Positions 21,679 to 25,915 of a DNA stretch of 25,915 nt are shown here, piece after piece. The notes under the pieces are model-generated. The model saw nothing but the letters and a program-made list of their open reading frames with translations. It was not told where the DNA came from and made no database searches. The DNA is taken from IMG/VR virus record IMGVR_UViG_3300009163_000158, positions 1 to 25,915 of that record; one strand, 5' to 3'. Origin of the DNA: a virus. Every line of letters begins with the position of its first letter. Positions within the stretch are counted from its first letter, which is position 1. Made by a program: the position numbers and the translations under genes.

Positions 21679-22409
21679 AGTTGCCGTGGATTAAATTCTT
21701 TGTGGCCGACTGGCTTTCCGATGAGGCTTTGCGTTCTTGCTCGGTTGAAGCTAGGGGTCTCTGGGCTGATATGATTTGCTTGATGGCAAAGTCAGATCGA
21801 CACGGATATTTGCTTATCGGCGGCAACCCAGCCCGAAGCGAACAGCTTGCGAGAATCTGTGGCCTAACTCCACAACGGACATCGGAGTTGATGGACGAGC
21901 TACACGCATCCGGGGTGTTCAGCTTCGACAAAGAGACCATCATTTCACGCAGAATGGTGAAGGATGAGCAATTGCGTAAGTCTGACGCTACTAGGAAGAT
22001 GCGTATGCGTCACGGCGATGTCCAGCAAATGTCCAGCAAATGTCCCAGCAATAGTCCGGGGCAGAAGCTAGAAGCTAGAGGCCAGAAGCTAGATAATACA
22101 AGGACGCAAGAGCGTCCTATGCGTGCGGATTGGATTGGGTATGCAAAGGAAATTGGCTGGATAGGAACGGATGTGGAAAGTGCTTTTGATTATTATGAAT
22201 CGAACGGATGGAAGGTCGGGGGCAGGGCATCGGTTAAGGATTGGAGGGCTTGTGCCAGAAATTGTCAGAGGCGGAGCAACCAACAACCAAGCAAAGGAAA
22301 CAACCAACCAATGAAAAAAATACACAAGTCGGGGTGCGAATCCCCGCCAACATACAAACTAGCAGGGTTTAATACTCACGCCGAGTGGGTGAATGCGGGG
22401 TGTCCGTGA
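21675..22409 (+). CDS. Phage replication-organiser-like protein
   Basis: A 244-residue protein. The N-terminus (LPWIKFFVADWLSDEALRS then EARGLWADMICLM) is typical of phage replication proteins that begin with a winged-helix domain. Residues about 55-75 form a helix-turn-helix (EQLARICGLTPQRTSELMDE). The middle (about 115-145) is a repetitive low-complexity linker (QKLEARGQKLD), and the C-terminal part has WIGYAKEIGWIG and YYESNGWKVGGRASVKDWRA, as in DnaD-like domains. It likely binds the phage origin or recruits helicase. The start overlaps the previous stop (GTGA/ATGA type). Confidence 0.7.
   Translation: MKLPWIKFFVADWLSDEALRSCSVEARGLWADMICLMAKSDRHGYLLIGGNPARSEQLARICGLTPQRTSELMDELHASGVFSFDKETIISRRMVKDEQLRKSDATRKMRMRHGDVQQMSSKCPSNSPGQKLEARGQKLDNTRTQERPMRADWIGYAKEIGWIGTDVESAFDYYESNGWKVGGRASVKDWRACARNCQRRSNQQPSKGNNQPMKKIHKSGCESPPTYKLAGFNTHAEWVNAGCP
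22018..22092 (+). repeat. Short direct repeats in the linker of the replication-like gene
   Basis: ATGTCCAGCAA occurs at about 22019 and again 12 bases later, followed by a third imperfect copy. AGAAGCTAGA-type units follow at about 22073-22092. They encode the low-complexity linker of the gene at 21675. This looks like slippage-prone linker DNA rather than a binding-site array. Confidence 0.6.
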
Positions 22410-22798
22410 ACGAGCTAGTTCTAGCGGCCACAATCCACAGGGTTAAGATGTGCGAGGACAAATTAAGGGAGTTTGAGCAAATGGTAAGCACACTCACTTC
22501 TACAATGGCACAGAATCGAGCAGAATTGGCCTCTAAAGGGCTTGAAAAGTTCGTAATAGGGGTAACTACCCCCCTAGACATTCCAAAAGAGCTTGTGCCT
22601 ACCTTTGGAAAGCATCGGGCGAAGCGGAATCGCTCCCATTCAACCGTAGTAAAGCGATGGACGCTCTGGAAGCATCAACTCGATAGCGGAATGTCGATGA
22701 GCGAGCTTGCAAGAGCTTGGGGAGTCCACCCAACCGCTATTTTGTTTGCCAAAAAGCAAAACTTCATAGTTCGCAAGGCCAAAGGAGGCTCAAGATGA
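22406..22798 (+). CDS. Helix-turn-helix protein
   Basis: A 130-residue protein from GTG 22406, whose TGA overlap with the previous stop (GTGA) marks the start; GTG 22385 in the same frame would add 7 residues. The N-terminal third is a helix that may form a coiled coil (MCEDKLREFEQMVSTL). The end carries a helix-turn-helix (SMSELARAWGVHPTAILFAK), so it likely binds DNA. It is followed by a strong ribosome site for the next gene. Confidence 0.6.
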   Translation: MNELVLAATIHRVKMCEDKLREFEQMVSTLTSTMAQNRAELASKGLEKFVIGVTTPLDIPKELVPTFGKHRAKRNRSHSTVVKRWTLWKHQLDSGMSMSELARAWGVHPTAILFAKKQNFIVRKAKGGSR

Positions 22799-23061
22799 TT
22801 GCTATAGTTGAAGCGGAGCAGTTCGAGTTGCCTTTTATGAGAACCACGCATCCAGTAAAAGCAGAAGGCCACGACCAGAACGCTCGCATCCTAGCCCACT
22901 TGCAATCGGGGAGAACACTCACGGCTTTGGAAGCGTTGGAATGGTTCAAGTGCTTCCGATTGGCTAGCCGAATTTGCGACTTGCGTAAAGCAGGGAATCA
23001 GATAGAAAAGAGAACAATCAAAACCAATAGTGGAAAGAGCATAGCCCAATATTATTTATGA
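22795..23061 (+). CDS. Winged-helix protein (HTH_39-like)
   Basis: An 88-residue protein. AGGAGG at 22783-22788 lies a good distance before ATG 22795, which overlaps the previous stop; this decides the start over a longer upstream reading. Residues 21-88 (NARILAHLQSGRTLTALEAL, then RLASRICDLRKAGNQI, then AQYYL) match the small phage winged-helix family in which a G-x-x-LT-x-x-A helix-turn is followed by an RI-x-x-LR recognition helix. It probably binds DNA. Confidence 0.75.
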   Translation: MIAIVEAEQFELPFMRTTHPVKAEGHDQNARILAHLQSGRTLTALEALEWFKCFRLASRICDLRKAGNQIEKRTIKTNSGKSIAQYYL

Positions 23062-23258
23062 ACCTTCAAGACCTGCCAACCAAAAGAAAAGAAAAGGTGT
23101 TCTACAAGATTCAAGAATACTCAATGAATTGCTGGAAGGAGAGGCCAAAAGCCTATGCGAGCCTTGAATTTGCAAGGCATAGTGCCTATGAGATACCAAA
23201 ATCAAGAATCGTTAAGAGGACAGACAAGGGGTGGGAAATAGTGGAGCAAATAGGATGA
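23058..23258 (+). CDS. Small hypothetical protein
   Basis: A 66-residue, basic protein coupled to its neighbours by ATGA overlaps on both sides (23058 and 23255). It contains KIQEYSMNCWKERPKAYASL and ends in a strand-like KRTDKGWEIVEQ. The family is not recognised. It immediately precedes the DNA-modification pair. Confidence 0.5.
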   Translation: MNLQDLPTKRKEKVFYKIQEYSMNCWKERPKAYASLEFARHSAYEIPKSRIVKRTDKGWEIVEQIG

Positions 23259-23656
23259 GTGAACAAATCTTTAAGCAAGTAAATCTCTTTGGACAATCAG
23301 AGCAAACAGATACCATATATTCAAAAAATATAAAAGCCCCAACCTATGAACCAAGCAACAAGAAACCACATCTTCTTGAATTGGTTGATACGACAAAAAC
23401 AAAGCAACTAATAAAAGAAATTGAGGAGTCAATGGCAGAGCCAGAAGAAAAGGCTTTTCTTATTGAGGCGGCAAGAAGGCATAGTGTTTTTAACTATGAA
23501 AAGATTGCAGATTATTATGCGCACGCTTCTGTGGATGTTCAGCATCTTATGGAAAGGTCTGCCCTTGTAATTATAGACTTTGAAAAGGCAATTCATAATG
23601 GGTTTGTAAAGCTATGTGAAAAGATTAAGGAGCAGTACATTGAGCAAGACAGTTGA
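23255..23656 (+). CDS. Conserved phage protein paired with the TAGT-like glycosyltransferase
   Basis: A 133-residue protein starting at ATG 23255 (overlapping the previous stop). After a variable N-terminus it has a helical core: FLIEAARRHSVFNYEKIADY, then YAHASVDVQHLMERSALV and IIDFEKAIHNGFVKL. I recall this kind of block as a recurring phage segment, sometimes as part of larger ParB/nuclease or DNA-modification-linked proteins, but I cannot name the function. The glycosyltransferase start lies inside its end. Base composition is AT-rich like its partner. Confidence 0.55.
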   Translation: MSEQIFKQVNLFGQSEQTDTIYSKNIKAPTYEPSNKKPHLLELVDTTKTKQLIKEIEESMAEPEEKAFLIEAARRHSVFNYEKIADYYAHASVDVQHLMERSALVIIDFEKAIHNGFVKLCEKIKEQYIEQDS

Positions 23657-24743
23657 AGAAAATAAAGAATTTGTGGTTTTCATCTTGACCCACGGAAGGC
23701 CACAAAAAGTAGTTACAGTAAATGCACTTAAAAAGGCTGGATATACTGGGAAAACCTATTTCATAATTGATAATGAGGACAAAACAGCAGAACAATATGT
23801 GCAGTTATATGGTAAGGACAATGTTATTGTTTTTAATAAAAAAGAAATAGCAGATACAATAGATGAGGGCAATAATTTTGATGACAGAAGGGCTACAGTT
23901 CACGCAAGAAATGCCAGCTTCAAAATAGCAGAAAGCCTTGGTGTAAAGTATTTTATATTGCTAGAAGATGACTATGAAAACTTTGAGTACAGATATCCCA
24001 GTTCTGATGGTCAAAAGTTAATGGGCGTTGATATAGATAATTTGGATAAGGTCTTTGAGCTTCACCTAGAGTTTTTCAAATCATCAACATTTACAAGCAT
24101 AGCCCTAGCACAGAATGGGGATTATATTGGTGGAATAGAAAACGCCAACGCAACCACCAAGAGGCTTTTAAGGAAATGTATGAACTCCTTTTTCTGCTCA
24201 ACTGATAGACCATTTAGATTTGTTGGTCAGTTTAACGACGATGTTAATACTTATGTAACATTGGGAAGCAGGGGCAATCTATTTGCAACAATCCCAATGA
24301 TAAGCCTTCGGCAGACACCAACTCAAAAAACAAAAAGTGGAATGACGGAAGTCTATTTGAAATATGGAACTTATTGCAAAAGCTTTACCACAGTTATGAT
24401 GCACCCATCTGGGGTTAAGGTTGCCATTCTAAATTCAAGCAACCCAAGAATCCATCATTCAATCAAATGGATAAACACAGTTCCAGTCATAGTCGATGAA
24501 TCTTATAAAAAGCCATATAAAGCAGTATTTAGAGAGCCATCAAAAGATGAGAGTATGGCAAAGATATATGGTGAAAGCCGTGTCGGGCCTATATTTATGC
24601 CAGTTGGAGAGGAAGGTAGGGCAATTTTTAGTAGAGGCAAGATGACCGAGGCAGTAAGATTGGAATGCTTAAGGCGCGGGGCTGAATGTATAGAAGATGA
24701 GCAACCCAAAACAACCCCTTGCATCAACCAAGACTCAAAGTAG
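23640..24743 (+). CDS. TET/JBP-associated (TAGT)-like DNA glycosyltransferase
   Basis: A 367-residue protein. The best start is TTG 23640, because AAGGAG at 23627-23632 sits 7 bases before it; GTG 23616 would add 8 residues. Features of a GT-A glycosyltransferase: VVFILTHGR near residues 13-20, LLEDDYENFEYRY with EDD at 109-111, CMNSFFCSTDRPFRF from 180, and FNDDVNTY with DD at 200-201. This resembles the TAGT family described next to TET/JBP dioxygenases in phages, which add sugars to 5-hydroxymethylpyrimidines in DNA. No TET, C5-methylase or hydroxymethylase is in this window, so the substrate base is unknown. The gene is markedly AT-rich. Confidence 0.75.
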   Translation: MSKTVEENKEFVVFILTHGRPQKVVTVNALKKAGYTGKTYFIIDNEDKTAEQYVQLYGKDNVIVFNKKEIADTIDEGNNFDDRRATVHARNASFKIAESLGVKYFILLEDDYENFEYRYPSSDGQKLMGVDIDNLDKVFELHLEFFKSSTFTSIALAQNGDYIGGIENANATTKRLLRKCMNSFFCSTDRPFRFVGQFNDDVNTYVTLGSRGNLFATIPMISLRQTPTQKTKSGMTEVYLKYGTYCKSFTTVMMHPSGVKVAILNSSNPRIHHSIKWINTVPVIVDESYKKPYKAVFREPSKDESMAKIYGESRVGPIFMPVGEEGRAIFSRGKMTEAVRLECLRRGAECIEDEQPKTTPCINQDSK

Positions 24744-24755
24744 CTTGAAAACTCA

Positions 24756-25052
24756 ATGAACGAATCTTATGTAACCCCAGAGGCCAAGGCCAACGGCATA
24801 CTTTCCGACCGCTACCCCGGAAAGGAACTGGAAAAGCTCTACGCCACGACTCGCAACCAAGCGACCATTGATATGCTCCGAGATGCCGTGTTCACCCTAA
24901 TCACCAACGAGATTCCGACCTGCACGATTGCCGAGGTGCTGAAGAAAACTCACGGAGCAATACAATACCACCTACGATATTTAGAGGGTAGGGGCAAGAT
25001 TAAAAGGCCAAACAAGCGATGCCATTGGACGGAGGTGAAGCGTGAAGATTAA
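24756..25052 (+). CDS. Helix-turn-helix protein (winged helix)
   Basis: A 98-residue protein. The C-terminal part has a classic winged-helix pattern: CTIAEVLKKTHGAIQYHLRY then LEGRGKIKRPNK, like small ArsR/MarR-type regulators. The N-terminal part is a helix with YPGKELEKLYATTRNQATID. It marks a return to higher GC content after the AT-rich glycosyltransferase (one line checked: 24781-24840 is 34 of 60 G/C, against 20 of 60 at 23761-23820). It overlaps the next gene by 11 bases. Confidence 0.65.
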   Translation: MNESYVTPEAKANGILSDRYPGKELEKLYATTRNQATIDMLRDAVFTLITNEIPTCTIAEVLKKTHGAIQYHLRYLEGRGKIKRPNKRCHWTEVKRED

Positions 25053-25596
25053 CAAGATGGAAGCCAAGGCAATCGAGGCACAGATCGACAAGCTCAAGAC
25101 CCCGATTGACACGGCAGAAGGCAAAAGAACCAAGGGAGACGAATCCCCATCGAGACGCTACCGCCACCTGTGCGAGCGACTCCACTTTCTAACGATGAAA
25201 AAAGCACTCATCATCCTAGCCATCACGCTCTTATGCTCAAGCCAAGCGGCCAACATAATGATTCAAACCCCAAAGCCAGTAGCCAAGAAAACCATCAAGG
25301 CTCGCATCACGGCATACTGGTTAGGTGAGGACGAGTTTGGCTATAAAAGCTCTACTGGAAAACGGTTAGTCTCTGGCAAATCTTGTGCAGTAGACCCAAA
25401 AATCATCCCCTACGGAACGACCCTTCTCATTGAGGGGAAAGCCTACCACGCTCACGATACTGGCACGGCGGTTATCTCACGGAAGGCATCGGGCAAAACC
25501 AAGCTCCCAGTCGTTGATCTTTTCTATGCCACGGAACGGCAAGCAAGGCGGGAATTGGCAAGGGTGGGACGGACAGCGTTAGTAGAAATCCAATGA
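25042..25596 (+). CDS. 3D-domain protein (muralytic type), two possible starts
   Basis: From GTG 25042 the protein has 184 residues. The C-terminal part is a 3D domain with the three conserved aspartates in CAVDPKIIPYGTTL (D118), HAHDTGTA (D139) and PVVDLFYAT (D159). 3D domains have the double-psi barrel fold of MltA-type lytic transglycosylases. An internal ATG at 25195 starts exactly before a signal peptide (MKKALIILAITLLCSSQA), giving a 133-residue exported form. The 51 residues before it are charged and helical. Either the short form is the real gene, with the upstream part a separate small product, or both forms are made. It overlaps its neighbours. Confidence 0.7.
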   Translation: MKINKMEAKAIEAQIDKLKTPIDTAEGKRTKGDESPSRRYRHLCERLHFLTMKKALIILAITLLCSSQAANIMIQTPKPVAKKTIKARITAYWLGEDEFGYKSSTGKRLVSGKSCAVDPKIIPYGTTLLIEGKAYHAHDTGTAVISRKASGKTKLPVVDLFYATERQARRELARVGRTALVEIQ

Positions 25597-25915
25597 ACCA
25601 CCACCAAGGCCAAGACCCAGCCGACAGCATCTTGGCATCCTATACGCCAAATATGGCTGACCAAATCGACACCCTAGAAGATCGGGTCAAGGAGAGGCTG
25701 GCGAAGATGCAGAAAATGAACCCATCTATCGACCTAGACCAACTAGCCAAGCTCACGGCAGAGGTGGTGGAGCAGACCATCAAGCACGAAGGCGATAGCC
25801 AGATGTTGAGGCATAGGCGGGACGATACCTTAGACGAAGCACTACTAGCCCTAGCCAGCAACCGAAGCCCCGACAGCCTAACTTCAATCGCAAAGCGTTA
25901 CATCAACCCAAGCAC
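25593..25915 (+). CDS. Partial gene cut by the window end
   Basis: An open frame from ATG 25593 (overlapping the previous stop, ATGA) running through the last base without a stop: at least 107 residues. It is helical and charged (DQIDTLEDRVKERLAKMQKM, then AKLTAEVVEQTIKHEGDSQM), with an end that may begin a helix-turn-helix (SLTSIAKRYINPS). This pattern is seen in small terminase-subunit-like or other DNA-binding phage proteins, but the visible part is too short to decide. Confidence 0.6.
   Translation, partial: MNHHQGQDPADSILASYTPNMADQIDTLEDRVKERLAKMQKMNPSIDLDQLAKLTAEVVEQTIKHEGDSQMLRHRRDDTLDEALLALASNRSPDSLTSIAKRYINPS

Noticed and set aside
22717-22794. Upstream extension of the winged-helix gene
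   Set aside because: AGGAGG before ATG 22795 and the ATGA overlap fix the later start.
1-25915. CRISPR array, complete tRNA gene or insertion sequence
   Set aside because: I saw no regularly spaced repeats, no full cloverleaf and no transposase; the repeats present are protein-coding.

Overview
The window is a contiguous piece of a tailed double-stranded DNA phage (or prophage) genome. Every gene I can support lies on the + strand. Genes are packed so tightly that most stops and starts overlap (ATGA, GTGA or 1-17 base overlaps). The order of tail genes, ending in a tape-measure protein and a fibre-like protein, points to a long-tailed, siphovirus-like virion. No portal, terminase, major capsid protein, integrase or polymerase is visible, so this is only part of the genome. 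An apparent lipoprotein in the lysis region and a GT9 (heptosyltransferase-like) gene suggest a diderm, Gram-negative-type host. I cannot name the host.

Layout. (1) A strong rho-independent terminator at 37-80 closes whatever lies upstream. (2) 118-3987 is a sugar cassette: a two-domain GT2 glycosyltransferase, a small basic protein, a methyltransferase-like protein, a second GT-A-like protein and a GT9-like protein. (3) 4004-9733 holds head-tail and tail genes: two tandem paralogues in the tail-terminator position, a repeat-rich virion protein, several small proteins, two tandem tail-tube-like paralogues, and a tail assembly chaperone with a textbook -1 ribosomal frameshift signal (slippery C CCA AAA directly before the stop, then a hairpin 6 nt downstream). 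(4) 9735-15970 holds a short tape-measure protein, distal tail proteins and a 1133-residue repeat-built fibre-like protein. (5) 15995-17043 is a lysis cassette: a holin-like protein, a short membrane protein overlapped out of frame by a lipoprotein (spanin-like arrangement), and an M15 peptidase endolysin. (6) 17047-23656 is mostly DNA metabolism and small regulators: a metallophosphoesterase, a minimal nucleotidyltransferase/ligase domain, a PD-(D/E)xK-type nuclease, a probable single-strand annealing type protein with an extra C-terminal domain, a replication-organiser-like protein and several helix-turn-helix proteins. (7) 23255-24743 is an AT-rich pair: a conserved phage protein and a glycosyltransferase resembling the TET/JBP-associated (TAGT) family, which suggests that this phage glycosylates modified bases in its DNA. 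(8) The end holds a helix-turn-helix protein, a 3D-domain muralytic-type protein with two possible starts, and a gene cut by the window edge.

The most interesting points are the complete frameshift signal with its otherwise start-less extension (8800-9024), the TAGT-like DNA glycosyltransferase, the phage-borne sugar cassette, and a recurring TTGACA box placed 20-21 bases before the start codon of at least four genes that open new blocks. All functions are read from sequence by eye. No database search was run.
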